Positions 1 through 8,236 of a stretch of DNA of 64,000 nucleotides are shown in pieces (the first letter of the stretch is position 1; every line of letters begins with the position of its first letter). The stretch comes from JAUILA01 sp050289805 (lineage in GTDB: Bacteria; Bacteroidota; Bacteroidia; Cytophagales; Cyclobacteriaceae). The notes under the pieces were generated by a model, which saw only the letters and a program-made list of their open reading frames with translations, did no database searches and had not been told where the DNA came from. The stretch covers positions 1 to 64,000 of the forward strand of contig JBNKGL010000014.1 of assembly GCA_050289805.1 (NCBI GenBank), given 5' to 3'. The position numbers and the translations under genes were made by a program.

Positions 1-164
1 CTCTTGCCGCGTTCGAATGCCTCCAGCGGTTGCTCTTCATGAAGGTGGGAGTACAGTATTTTTTCGGCCAGTGTAAGGGGGCCATTCACAACTTTTCTGG
101 CAGCTTCAATTCGCTCGTTCATGCGACTGTAAACTGCCTTGATCATATCAAGGTCAAAAGCCAT
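1..164 (-). CDS. Aconitate hydratase, N-terminal fragment (runs off the window)
   Basis: The minus-strand frame starting with ATG at 164 reads into the window edge for 54 codons. It begins MAFDLDMIKAVYSRM and continues through PLTLAEKILYSHL and FERGK. This matches the start of mitochondrial-type aconitases, which isomerise citrate to isocitrate in the TCA cycle using a [4Fe-4S] cluster. The cluster cysteines lie outside the window, so only the N-terminus supports the call. A promoter-like box lies upstream at 203-210. The gene stands alone on its side; the MarR gene upstream is on the same strand but about 100 bp away. Confidence 0.8.
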   Translation of the reverse strand, partial: MAFDLDMIKAVYSRMNERIEAARKVVNGPLTLAEKILYSHLHEEQPLEAFERGK

Positions 165-202
165 ATTTACGTATAAGTTTAGTGTATTCTTTGATGAGGT
201 AT

Positions 203-210
203 CAAAGTTA
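203..210 (-). promoter_or_regulatory. Putative Bacteroidota-type -7 box for the aconitase gene
   Basis: Read on the minus strand the site is TAACTTTG, matching the TAnnTTTG -7 consensus of Bacteroidota primary sigma factor promoters. It lies about 40 bp before the aconitase ATG. A convincing TTTG -33 element at the usual distance is not evident, only a TTTC-like stretch. Confidence 0.4.
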
Positions 211-264
211 CAAATTAAATCCTTTAAAGGGAAAGTAGGTGAAAAAAGGAATAATGCTCAGAAA

Positions 265-714
265 TTATCCCCGTATCTTGTCGAGCAATGTATTCAGCTG
301 AACAGCTTCTTTCTCACTCAGGTTGTCCAGTAAATGAGAAAAACCGCTGACCGTATTGTCAGTATCTTCGAGGAGCTTCAGCCCTGATTTTGTAATAGTA
401 ATTTCAACAGCCCGGCGGTCTTCATCACTTTCTTCGCGTTTTACGAGCTTTTTCTTTTCGAGCCGTTTCACAATACGGGATGTATCCGACATTTTGTCCA
501 GCATCCGGTCTTTTAAAAGGTTGATGGATGCAGGTTTTGGATACTGACCCCGGAGTATTCGAAGTACATTGTATTGTTGACGGGTAATGTCATGCTCTTT
601 GAAGTAAGCGTTCATCTCATTGATGACCGTATTATAAGTGTAAATCAGGTTCAACAGCCCTTTCTGTCGCTCGTCGATAAATTTACTTTGCTTAATGTCT
701 TCGGCTAATCCCAT
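265..714 (-). CDS. MarR family transcriptional regulator
   Basis: A 149-aa winged-helix protein of typical MarR length. The central part carries the recognition helix and wing (KDRMLDKMSDTSRIVKRLEKK, then a DRRAVEI beta-wing motif), as in MarR/SlyA regulators that bind palindromes and respond to small ligands. I start it at ATG 714 (MGLAED) rather than the TTG four codons upstream. It follows folE by about 10 bp on the same strand, so it is probably co-transcribed with the pterin genes. Its target and ligand cannot be read from the sequence. Confidence 0.85.
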   Translation of the reverse strand: MGLAEDIKQSKFIDERQKGLLNLIYTYNTVINEMNAYFKEHDITRQQYNVLRILRGQYPKPASINLLKDRMLDKMSDTSRIVKRLEKKKLVKREESDEDRRAVEITITKSGLKLLEDTDNTVSGFSHLLDNLSEKEAVQLNTLLDKIRG

Positions 715-723
715 AACAACCAA

Positions 724-1386
724 TTATTTGGTGTTAATATAGTTCAGGAATTCGTTTTTTATTTGCGTATCCTTGAATTTTCCTGAAAAAAATGCGGTTC
801 CGGTCTTGCTATTGGTATCGTTCACACCCCTTGATGCTACACATAAATGGGTCGCATCAACAACAACAGCAACGTGATCTGTGTCCAGAGCTTTCTGTAA
901 TTCCTTGCCGATTTGTACGGTGAGGCGTTCCTGAACCTGCGGACGTTTTGAATAATACTGAACGATCCGGTTGATTTTTGAAAGCCCGATCACTTTGCCC
1001 GTTGAGATATAGGCAACGTGTGCTTTACCAAAAATCGGCACAAAATGATGCTCACAATGTGAATAGAAGGTGATGTCCTTTTCAACCAGCATCTGATCGT
1101 AGCGATACTTGTTCTCAAAGAGCGTTACCGATGGTTTATTCATCGGATTCAGCCCACTGAAAACTTCAGTTACAAACATCTTTGCGACCCGGTGGGGTGT
1201 ACCCTTCAATGAATCGTCTGTGAGATCGAGCCCGAGAATCTGCATGATCTCGGTAAAATGACTCTCAATCTTTTGAATTTTTTCTTTATCCGTTAAGTCG
1301 AATGCGTCATCGCGCATGGGAGTTTCATAGCTTGATCCCATGTGATCATCACCGTATTCGTCAATTTTAAACTGGGTATTCGACAT
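724..1386 (-). CDS. folE: GTP cyclohydrolase I (FolE)
   Basis: 220 aa from ATG 1386 (MSNTQFKIDEY). Converts GTP to 7,8-dihydroneopterin triphosphate, the entry to folate, tetrahydropterin and deazapurine pathways. The zinc ligands of the family are visible as Cys111 and His114 in SHCEHHFVP and Cys182 in HLCVASRG. The substrate-binding KTGTAFFSG-like end is present. The start overlaps the 3' end of the upstream PTPS-family gene by 20 nt, indicating translational coupling. A longer in-frame extension exists upstream but lies inside the neighbouring gene and is not family-like. Confidence 0.95.
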   Translation of the reverse strand: MSNTQFKIDEYGDDHMGSSYETPMRDDAFDLTDKEKIQKIESHFTEIMQILGLDLTDDSLKGTPHRVAKMFVTEVFSGLNPMNKPSVTLFENKYRYDQMLVEKDITFYSHCEHHFVPIFGKAHVAYISTGKVIGLSKINRIVQYYSKRPQVQERLTVQIGKELQKALDTDHVAVVVDATHLCVASRGVNDTNSKTGTAFFSGKFKDTQIKNEFLNYINTK

Positions 1387-1774
1387 AATTTCTTTCTGTT
1401 TCGTATAGGGTAATTTTGAGATCCAGCGAGGGGTCAATCTTTTCCCGCAGGATATCATAAATAACAACAGCAATATTCTCAGCTGTAGGATTCAGGTTCT
1501 TGAAGTATTCTGTATCCAGGTTCAGGTTTTTGTGATCAAATTTGGCAAGTACGTTTTCTTTAATCAAAGTACTCAGCTTTTTCATGTCATAAACATAACC
1601 GGTACGGGCATCTGTTTCGCCTGTCAATTTCACAATAAGCTCGTAATTATGACCATGATAATTCGGGTTGTTGCATTTACCAAAAACCTGTTCATTGGTT
1701 TTATCGTCCCACTGCGGATTATGAAGACGGTGGGCGGCGTTAAAATGTTCCTTTCTGTATACTGCAACTTTCAT
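1367..1774 (-). CDS. 6-pyruvoyl-tetrahydropterin / 6-carboxy-tetrahydropterin synthase family protein
   Basis: 135 aa from ATG 1774 (MKVAVYRKEHFNAAH); another ATG lies five codons upstream. Acts on dihydroneopterin triphosphate, the FolE product. Zinc ligands His15, His40 and His42 and the catalytic Cys34 are present. The Cys-to-HGH spacing is five residues (CNNPNYHGH), as in the tetrahydrobiopterin-type PTPS, rather than the three usual in QueD. The operon with folE supports a pterin or queuosine-precursor role; which one cannot be settled here. A queuosine precursor transporter is encoded elsewhere in the window. Confidence 0.88.
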   Translation of the reverse strand: MKVAVYRKEHFNAAHRLHNPQWDDKTNEQVFGKCNNPNYHGHNYELIVKLTGETDARTGYVYDMKKLSTLIKENVLAKFDHKNLNLDTEYFKNLNPTAENIAVVIYDILREKIDPSLDLKITLYETERNYVEYPV

Positions 1775-1872
1775 CAGATGTTTTAACATTCAGTTTAATA
1801 AATGGTTCAGAAATGTTAAACATAGTACAATAATAGGCATAAAATTAATGTCAAGAATGTTTCGTCGCTTAC

Positions 1873-1903
1873 TTTCCACACCATTGTGATTTACCTATAT
1901 TTG
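1873..1903 (+). promoter_or_regulatory. Putative promoter of the APS reductase gene
   Basis: TTTC at 1873-1876, a 19-bp spacer and TATATTTG at 1896-1903 match the Bacteroidota -33/-7 arrangement. The predicted start of transcription would leave a leader of only about ten nucleotides before the GTG at 1920. Confidence 0.5.
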
Positions 1904-1919
1904 ATTCAAAACAGAATTC

Positions 1920-2576
1920 GTGACGTTCGAGGAAATAGAAAAGAAGCTTTTTGGTTTTAAGGAATCAGGGAAAAGTCTGTTCACGACGTCTTCCTTCCAA
2001 TCTCACAGTATTGTAATGCTGCACATACTGAGCAGGATTGATCCGTCCATACCGGTCTATTTCATCAATACGGGTTATCATTTTCCTGAGACTGTTCGTT
2101 TCAGGGATGAAGTGACCCGTTTATTTTCGCTCAATACGGTGAACCTGAAACCAAGTACACCGAAATTCATGCAGCGGGATAGTGACGGGAGACTTTTATT
2201 TACCTCAGACCCCGATCATTGCTGTTACCTGAATAAGACAATGCCGGTGGATTCGTTGCTAAGAAAGTATGATATCTGGATTAATGGAATTCGTGCAGAT
2301 CAAAGTTCGGTACGGAAACGGATGAAGGTGGAGCAGGAAGCGCCTCATGGAACTGTCAGGTTTCACCCGATGCTGGACTGGACGCCAAAAATGATATATC
2401 AATATCAGAAAGAATTCAATCTTCCCCGTCACCCCCTGGAAGAAAAAGGCTATATCAGTATCGGATGCGAACCCTGTACCCGGAAAGTAGACCCGGAAAT
2501 GATGGAGCGGGAGGCACGCTGGTATGGCATGAGCAAGGCGGAATGCGGATTACACACAGACCTGGTTAAAAATTGA
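1920..2576 (+). CDS. cysH: Phosphoadenylyl/adenylyl-sulfate reductase (CysH), Fe-S type
   Basis: 218 aa with a GTG start. Reduces activated sulfate (APS or PAPS) to sulfite using thioredoxin or glutaredoxin. Visible motifs are FINTGYHFPET near residue 50, the paired Cys101-Cys102, Cys183-x-x-Cys186 (GCEPC) and the catalytic Cys209 in ECGLH. The CC and CxxC pairs are the [4Fe-4S] ligands that distinguish APS-using enzymes from the cluster-free PAPS reductases, so APS is the likelier substrate. No cysDN or sulfite reductase genes lie next to it. The following epimerase gene begins 4 nt after the stop. Confidence 0.92.
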   Translation: MTFEEIEKKLFGFKESGKSLFTTSSFQSHSIVMLHILSRIDPSIPVYFINTGYHFPETVRFRDEVTRLFSLNTVNLKPSTPKFMQRDSDGRLLFTSDPDHCCYLNKTMPVDSLLRKYDIWINGIRADQSSVRKRMKVEQEAPHGTVRFHPMLDWTPKMIYQYQKEFNLPRHPLEEKGYISIGCEPCTRKVDPEMMEREARWYGMSKAECGLHTDLVKN

Positions 2577-2580
2577 TTTT

Positions 2581-3501
2581 ATGAATGTATTGCTCACGGG
2601 AGGCGCCGGCTATATTGGCACTGCTTTACTGGAAGAACTTTCCGCACGTTCTGATGTAAACAACATCATTATTTACGATAATCTGAGCCGCGCAAATTAT
2701 AATTTATTTCTGGATGGCAAGCGAACAGGTGCTGAGAAGGTATCCTTTGTACGGGGTGAATTACTGGATTCACGACAGCTTAACAAGGTATTGAAGAATG
2801 TGGATGTGGTTTATCACCTTGCCGCCAAGGTGACCACGCCTTTTGCCAATACAGATCCCCATTTTTATGAGCAGGTAAACCATTGGGGAAGTGCTGAACT
2901 TGTATATGCCATCGAGGACAGTAATGTTCAGAAGATTATTTATGTGAGCAGTACAGCAGTCTATGGGTCCTCCAACAAGGAAGTGGATGAAAATACGATC
3001 CCAAATCCACGTACATTCTACGGTATATCAAAATACAGGGGAGAGGAGCACATGAAGCGCCTTGAGGGTTCGCGGAAAACCTATATTCTTCGATGTGGCA
3101 ACGTTTATGGGTACAACCGAAGCATGCGTTTTGATGCCGTGATAAATAAATTTGTTTTTGAAGCCAATTTCAACCGGCAAATTCAAATCCATGGGGATGG
3201 GAAACAGCACCGGGCGTTTGTTCATATCCGGAACGTGGCATGTGCACTTTCCCGGATACTTGATAATAAACTTGAGCCGGGCACCTATAATCTGGTGGAC
3301 CGGAATGTAGGAGTACTGGATATTGTTGATGAATTAAAGATGCTGATTCCTGACCTTGAATTCATTTTCATTAACCAGCATCTTAAACTCAGAGAACTCA
3401 AAGTGAAAACGAATGGGAAGCTGAAGGAGACCCTTGGTCTGAAGACCGACATGTCCTTTACGGATGAGTTGCGTGAATTCCTGGACCACTTCAGTTTTTA
3501 G
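2581..3501 (+). CDS. NAD-dependent epimerase/dehydratase (extended SDR)
   Basis: 306 aa. Rossmann motif GGAGYIG at residues 7-13 and the catalytic Tyr147-xxx-Lys151 pair (YGISK) with an upstream SST stretch mark an extended short-chain dehydrogenase acting on nucleotide sugars or related substrates. The exact substrate cannot be named. It starts 4 nt after cysH, so the two are probably one transcript, although a functional link is not obvious. Its 3' end overlaps the convergent potassium channel gene by 11 bp. Confidence 0.88.
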   Translation: MNVLLTGGAGYIGTALLEELSARSDVNNIIIYDNLSRANYNLFLDGKRTGAEKVSFVRGELLDSRQLNKVLKNVDVVYHLAAKVTTPFANTDPHFYEQVNHWGSAELVYAIEDSNVQKIIYVSSTAVYGSSNKEVDENTIPNPRTFYGISKYRGEEHMKRLEGSRKTYILRCGNVYGYNRSMRFDAVINKFVFEANFNRQIQIHGDGKQHRAFVHIRNVACALSRILDNKLEPGTYNLVDRNVGVLDIVDELKMLIPDLEFIFINQHLKLRELKVKTNGKLKETLGLKTDMSFTDELREFLDHFSF

Positions 3502-4441
3502 AGACCGGCAGAGTGGCATCCTCATATTCGTGAATTCTGTCGAAGAACAGGTGGATATCACCTGAAGGATGTGTATCAAATGTAGGGACATATTTCGCTC
3601 CCCAGATGATCTCGTCACATTTATAGGAATACCTCGAATGAACTGTCTGACTGAAGGTATCGTCAAATCCTTTTATCATGATGAGTATTTCCCCTTCCAT
3701 GGCGATCAGCTCCTCGCGGGTTTTACCGTATAACGGACTGTGCTGATTTATGGGGTGAACAATTGTCCAGTTCAGGGGAAAGAATAATATCTGATGTCGT
3801 TCAAGTTCGAGTGGCATAAAGCTCCGTTTCAAAACACCCTTGTCACCTTTCTCCACGACCATCAGCAAAACAGTTGCCTCCATTTCCATCAGGTTGCTGT
3901 TGCGCATATTGGCAATCCTGAACTGGAGGCTGGTACTATCAGATCCATAAGGTGAAATGATCGCATGTTTGGAATAACTGAGTCGTGCAGATGGCCGGCT
4001 GAATCTTCCATAGAGAATACCAGTGATGATGGCAAAACTCATCCACCCGAAGATGGCTTCGAAAGATGCGATTATATTCGCCAGGTTACCAATCGGGGAA
4101 ATGGCACCATAACCCACCGTGGTAAAGGTTTGGAAGCTGAAATAATAGAATTGTAAATAGGTATTGACTGATGTAGTTGTCGTGATTCCATTAAAATGAA
4201 TCTTGCCAACCATCAAGTAGGCCGCAGCGAACAAGCCGTTAATTATGAGTAAATACAGGATGATAATCCCCAGGAATTTCATCCATCCAATCTGAATGAG
4301 GTATTGATAGGTATTTCGTGTACTTGGAGGAAGGGCTACTTTTTTTACATTGAAGGATCCATCCTTATTGATAATCCGCTTTGAGTATGCCTTGTACTGG
4401 GTTCCTGTTCCCGGATCGCTGTTGTTAAATCGCTTGGCCAT
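3491..4441 (-). CDS. Inward-rectifier-type potassium channel (KirBac family)
   Basis: 316 aa inner-membrane channel. A first membrane segment spans about residues 54-77, the potassium selectivity filter TVGYG sits at 108-112, and a second segment covers about 121-145. These are followed by a large cytoplasmic beta-rich domain of roughly 160 residues, as in KirBac1.1/3.1. The protein mediates K+ flux gated by the cytoplasmic domain. The gene is monocistronic: a terminator for the upstream bacilliredoxin gene lies just before its start, and its 3' end overlaps the convergent epimerase. Confidence 0.92.
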   Translation of the reverse strand: MAKRFNNSDPGTGTQYKAYSKRIINKDGSFNVKKVALPPSTRNTYQYLIQIGWMKFLGIIILYLLIINGLFAAAYLMVGKIHFNGITTTTSVNTYLQFYYFSFQTFTTVGYGAISPIGNLANIIASFEAIFGWMSFAIITGILYGRFSRPSARLSYSKHAIISPYGSDSTSLQFRIANMRNSNLMEMEATVLLMVVEKGDKGVLKRSFMPLELERHQILFFPLNWTIVHPINQHSPLYGKTREELIAMEGEILIMIKGFDDTFSQTVHSRYSYKCDEIIWGAKYVPTFDTHPSGDIHLFFDRIHEYEDATLPVSKN

Positions 4442-4452
4442 TGGCAGTGAAA

Positions 4453-4475
4453 GAAAAAGCCCGGAAAATCCGGGC
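4453..4475 (-). terminator. Rho-independent terminator after the SUF operon
   Basis: Inverted repeat GCCCGGA (4459-4465) / TCCGGGC (4469-4475) with a 3-nt loop, followed on the minus strand by TTTTTC. It lies between the bacilliredoxin stop (4483) and the KirBac start (4441) and would end the long SUF transcript. Confidence 0.8.
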
Positions 4476-4482
4476 CTTTAAT

Positions 4483-4899
4483 TTAGCAATATTCTTCAAA
4501 CACCTGCACCAGGTGCTGACCAATCATCTGTGCATTTCTGCCTTCAATGTGATGTCGTTCAATGAAATGAATGAGCTCGCCATCCTTAAACAACGCGATC
4601 GAAGGTGATGACGGAGGATAGGGGAGTGTATATTCGCGTGCCTTGCTCGTAGCATCAGTATCAACTCCTGCAAAAACCGTTACCAAATGATCCGGTTTTT
4701 TACTGGCATGCTCAAGTGCGAGCTTTACCCCTGGGCGTGCAGCTCCGGCAGCACATCCGCAAACCGAATTGATTACCATTAGCGACGTGCCTTTGTGATC
4801 GGTCATGTGACCGTCTACAGCTTCGGCAGTTTTTAATTCTTCAAATCCGACAGAACTTAAATCTGTTCTCATCGGGGCTACTAATTGTTCGGGATACAT
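4483..4899 (-). CDS. BrxA/BrxB family bacilliredoxin
   Basis: 138 aa, the usual length of the YphP/YqiW (DUF1094) family. Thioredoxin fold with the atypical active site Cys47-Gly-Cys49 in VCGCAAG, followed by ARPGVKLAL and YPPSSPSIALF family motifs. Family members reduce bacillithiol-protein mixed disulfides. It is the last gene of the SUF operon, 30 bp after sufT. This suggests redox protection or thiol handling during iron-sulfur assembly, which is an inference from position. Confidence 0.9.
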   Translation of the reverse strand: MYPEQLVAPMRTDLSSVGFEELKTAEAVDGHMTDHKGTSLMVINSVCGCAAGAARPGVKLALEHASKKPDHLVTVFAGVDTDATSKAREYTLPYPPSSPSIALFKDGELIHFIERHHIEGRNAQMIGQHLVQVFEEYC

Positions 4900-4929
4900 A
4901 TGTTTTCCTATTTATTGTGTTCGTATTTA

Positions 4930-5268
4930 TTATAAAAATCCTAATTCAAGTTTGGCCACCTCAGACATCATGTCCTGGGAATACGGGGGGTCAAAGGTGA
5001 TTTCAACATTTACGTCACCAACACCTTCTACCATGCTTACTTCCCTGTCAACGTCTACAGGAATTGTTTCTGCAGCCGGACAATTGGGGGAGGTAAGGGT
5101 CATCAGAATGAAGACGCTGTTATTGGGCGGATGAATTTCAATTTCATAAATCAATCCGAGTTCGTATATGTCTACAGGAATTTCCGGATCATATACGCGC
5201 TTAATGGCCTCAACGATCTGATCTTTCAGGCTCACTTTCTGCTTGTCTATGCTGCTTTGTTCACTCAT
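4930..5268 (-). CDS. SufT / MIP18-type (DUF59) iron-sulfur assembly factor
   Basis: 112 aa. The N-terminal half carries the DUF59 hallmarks DPEIPVDIYELGLIY and TSPNCPAAETIP, with the reactive Cys in the latter. SufT-type proteins help mature or transfer iron-sulfur clusters to client proteins. The start overlaps the sufE stop by 4 nt, so it is translationally coupled within the SUF operon. Confidence 0.92.
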   Translation of the reverse strand: MSEQSSIDKQKVSLKDQIVEAIKRVYDPEIPVDIYELGLIYEIEIHPPNNSVFILMTLTSPNCPAAETIPVDVDREVSMVEGVGDVNVEITFDPPYSQDMMSEVAKLELGFL

Positions 5269-5702
5269 ATTGATTCTTTCTGACTTTTCAATGCAATCGC
5301 ATAAAGTTTCATTTGCTTGATCATGGCTGCGAAACCATTGGATCGTTGTGTGCCAATGAAACGGTCCATGCCAATTTCTGTTGGAAAGAATAAATCCGTT
5401 GATATAATATCTTCAGGCTTTTGGCCTGAAAAAACCCTCACCAACAGGCTCACCAGTCCCTTGGTTATCGCAGTATTGCTGTCTGCAGTAAAAATGACCT
5501 TTCCATCCTTCATCTGCGCATGCATCCATACTTTTGACTGGCATCCCTTGACGATATAATCATCGGTTTTAAATGATTCATCCAGTGGGTCGAGTTTCTG
5601 GCCGAGTTCCATGATATAGAAGTTGGTCATTTCCCGGTCACCCTCCAGGATACCGAATTCTTCAATAATTTCCTGCTGTATTTCGTCGACGGATTTTGCC
5701 AT
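5265..5702 (-). CDS. sufE: SufE sulfur acceptor protein
   Basis: 145 aa. Accepts persulfide sulfur from SufS and passes it to the SufBCD scaffold. The acceptor cysteine is Cys54 in the VKGCQSKVW motif. The start is adjacent to the sufS stop and its end overlaps sufT. Length and motif order fit canonical SufE rather than CsdE or SufU; a separate SufU is encoded at 53612. Confidence 0.95.
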   Translation of the reverse strand: MAKSVDEIQQEIIEEFGILEGDREMTNFYIMELGQKLDPLDESFKTDDYIVKGCQSKVWMHAQMKDGKVIFTADSNTAITKGLVSLLVRVFSGQKPEDIISTDLFFPTEIGMDRFIGTQRSNGFAAMIKQMKLYAIALKSQKESI

Positions 5703-6937
5703 TATTTTAAAAATCGAATAATTCGGTCGATGCCTTCCACCATCTGGTCAATTTCTTTCCTGGTATTGTAAACCGCAAAGGAGGCTCTAACAGTTCCCTC
5801 GATTCCAAAATGATCCATTAAGGGTTGCGTACAGTGATGTCCTGTGCGAACGGCAACACCCCTTGCATCCAGCATTTGTCCTATATCAAACGGATGAATT
5901 CCATCGATCAGAAACGAGAGTACGCTCACTTTGTTCTCTGCTGTGCCCACTACCCTGAATCCGGGTAAAGCACTCGTTTGTTCTGTGGCATATGTAAGGA
6001 GTTCGCTTTCATATGCAGCCATTTGCTGTTTGTTTGTCGCTGTAATAAAATCTATGGCGGCCTTCATTGCGATCACATCGGCAATATTCGGGGTGCCCGC
6101 TTCAAATTTATAGGGAATATCGTTGTAGGTCGTTTGGTTAAATGATACCTCACGGATCATTTCGCCCCCTCCCTGGTAGGGTGGCATAGCTTCCAGCAAT
6201 GCGCGTTTTCCGTACAGTGCTCCGGCACCGGTGGGTCCGTAAAATTTATGAGCCGAAAGCGCATAAAAATCACAATCTATCGCCTGTACATCAATATCGA
6301 GGTGGGCCCCTGCCTGCGCACCATCGATCAGTACGACCGCGCCCGCCTCATGTGCAAGTTTTGTAATTTCCCTGATGGGATTGATGGTTCCAAGGCTGTT
6401 GGAAGCGTGATTCACGGCAACAAGACGGGTTTTGTCATTGAGCAGTGTTTTGAATACATCCATATCAAGGCTGCCATCTTCCAATACGGGTATGACACGG
6501 ATAACGGCCTCTTTTTCATTGGCAAGCAGCTGCCAGGGAACGATATTGGAATGATGTTCCAATCCTGAAACGACGATCTCATCTCCCTTTTTCAATGTCT
6601 GCCGGCCCCACGATCCTGCTACCAGGTTGATGGAATCGGTCGTTCCTTTTGTGAAGATGATCTCTTCCTTTTCAGGGGCATTGATAAATTTCTGAAGCGC
6701 CCCACGGGTTTGTTCAAAAGCCTGGGTAGCTTTTTCCGCTAACGTATGAATACCCCTGTGGATATTGGCGTTATAGGAAGAATAGTAATCGGTGAGCGCA
6801 TCAATTACCTGCTTTGGTTTTTGAGTGGTAGCAGCATTATCGAAATAGGCAAGCGGTTTACCATTGATCGATTGATCGAGGATCGGAAATTCTTTCCGAA
6901 TCTTCTGAATATCCAGTGCTGTTACCTCCGCACTCAT
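5702..6937 (-). CDS. sufS: Cysteine desulfurase SufS
   Basis: 411 aa class-V PLP enzyme that removes sulfur from cysteine and hands it to SufE. The PLP lysine is Lys231 in SAHKFYGPTGAG and the persulfide cysteine is Cys369 in RTGHHCTQP. Typical SufS N-terminus (RKEFPIL, LAYFDNAATTQKP). The start overlaps the sufD stop by 4 nt and its stop abuts sufE. It is one of two desulfurases in the window; the other (52410) sits beside moaD/moaE. Confidence 0.97.
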   Translation of the reverse strand: MSAEVTALDIQKIRKEFPILDQSINGKPLAYFDNAATTQKPKQVIDALTDYYSSYNANIHRGIHTLAEKATQAFEQTRGALQKFINAPEKEEIIFTKGTTDSINLVAGSWGRQTLKKGDEIVVSGLEHHSNIVPWQLLANEKEAVIRVIPVLEDGSLDMDVFKTLLNDKTRLVAVNHASNSLGTINPIREITKLAHEAGAVVLIDGAQAGAHLDIDVQAIDCDFYALSAHKFYGPTGAGALYGKRALLEAMPPYQGGGEMIREVSFNQTTYNDIPYKFEAGTPNIADVIAMKAAIDFITATNKQQMAAYESELLTYATEQTSALPGFRVVGTAENKVSVLSFLIDGIHPFDIGQMLDARGVAVRTGHHCTQPLMDHFGIEGTVRASFAVYNTRKEIDQMVEGIDRIIRFLK

Positions 6938-8232
6938 GAAAACTTGAAATTCAGTTTGTGACTGATCAAAGATTCCAGGTAATTCTTCAACGGTTCGTTT
7001 TCCACATGATCAATGGCTTCGAGTGCGAAAGCATATAGCATAAGCGCACGGGCCGACTTCTCGGATAAACCCCGTGATCTCAAGTAAAACAATGCTTCCT
7101 GATCGATCTGTCCGGTGGTACAGCCATGGGAACACTTTACATCATCAGCCCATATTTCGAGCTGAGGCTTGGTATTCACCGTGGCATTGTCGGAAAGCAA
7201 AATATTCTTGTTGGATTGAAATGCATTGGTTTTTTGAGCGGCCTGGCGAACGAATACCTTCCCGTTAAAAACACCCTTTGCATGATCATCAAGAATACCC
7301 TTATATAATTCATTGCTGAAAGAATGGGGTTTTATGTGATCAACCGCCGTGTGATTATCCACATGGGTTTTACCGTCAATCGCGTACAATCCGTACAGGT
7401 GTGACTCGCAATTTTCCCCATCCAATGCAATGTTTACATTATTACGGATCGTATGACCATTGAGTGAGACCGTAGTGGCCGAATAGCGGCTGTCCCGTTC
7501 CTGGTAAACCTGGAGCTGATCAATAATGTAGGATTGTTCCTGGTCGTTTTGAATCTTGAACCAGTGAACTGACGCATTGGTGGCAACAAACGTTTCAGTA
7601 ACGGTATTCAGAAGAAAGTCTTCCTGACCTTCAGAAACATATTTTTCAATGAAAGTTGCTTCACTGCCGTTTGAGGCCAGAACCAGGTGTCTTGTGTAGG
7701 TGACCTGTTTTTCGGTTGCGTCGGTGTGGTGATGAAGAATGACAGGGTGACTGAGCCTAACATTCTTCGGAACATGAATGAAAACGCCAGATCTGTTGAA
7801 TGCGGTGTTGAGCGCAAGAAACGGATCATTTTCCATGTTTCCTGATTTTCCGTAAGCCTCCTGTGCATCTTTGTTGTTTTTCAGTGCATCTGTGAGACTG
7901 GCGACAACCAGTTCTTCGTCAATGACAGTGGACAGTTCGGAATTGAATCTTCCATTCACAAACACAAGTTCATTTGCAGTGATCCCGTCTATGGAAATAT
8001 CGGAAGGTGAGGTAGCGCTGGCCTTGCCGGGAACGATATCCTGGAATTTCAGATAAACTTTCGACAGGTCGGTATATTTGTATTCCTCATGTTTCTTGCC
8101 CGGGATGCCCTGTTTTTCAAAGACATTGAAAGCTTTCTTTCGCGCATCAAGCAATGCAGGACTGGCAGAACCATTCATAGCAGCTTCATCAGCTGCGAAC
8201 AACTCCTTGATGTGTTCCATCATTTCCGTCAT
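6934..8232 (-). CDS. sufD: Fe-S cluster assembly protein SufD
   Basis: 432 aa from ATG 8232 (MTEMMEHIKELF), 4 nt after the sufC stop. Beta-helix scaffold partner of SufB in the SufBC2D complex. The C-terminal half shows the family core: GKVFVRQAAQKTNAFQ, ILLSDNATVNTKPQLEI, and DDVKCSHGCTTGQ with its cluster-site histidine and cysteine. A longer frame runs into sufC but is not family-like. Part of the sufBCDSE operon. Confidence 0.95.
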   Translation of the reverse strand: MTEMMEHIKELFAADEAAMNGSASPALLDARKKAFNVFEKQGIPGKKHEEYKYTDLSKVYLKFQDIVPGKASATSPSDISIDGITANELVFVNGRFNSELSTVIDEELVVASLTDALKNNKDAQEAYGKSGNMENDPFLALNTAFNRSGVFIHVPKNVRLSHPVILHHHTDATEKQVTYTRHLVLASNGSEATFIEKYVSEGQEDFLLNTVTETFVATNASVHWFKIQNDQEQSYIIDQLQVYQERDSRYSATTVSLNGHTIRNNVNIALDGENCESHLYGLYAIDGKTHVDNHTAVDHIKPHSFSNELYKGILDDHAKGVFNGKVFVRQAAQKTNAFQSNKNILLSDNATVNTKPQLEIWADDVKCSHGCTTGQIDQEALFYLRSRGLSEKSARALMLYAFALEAIDHVENEPLKNYLESLISHKLNFKFS

Positions 8233-8236
8233 AATT

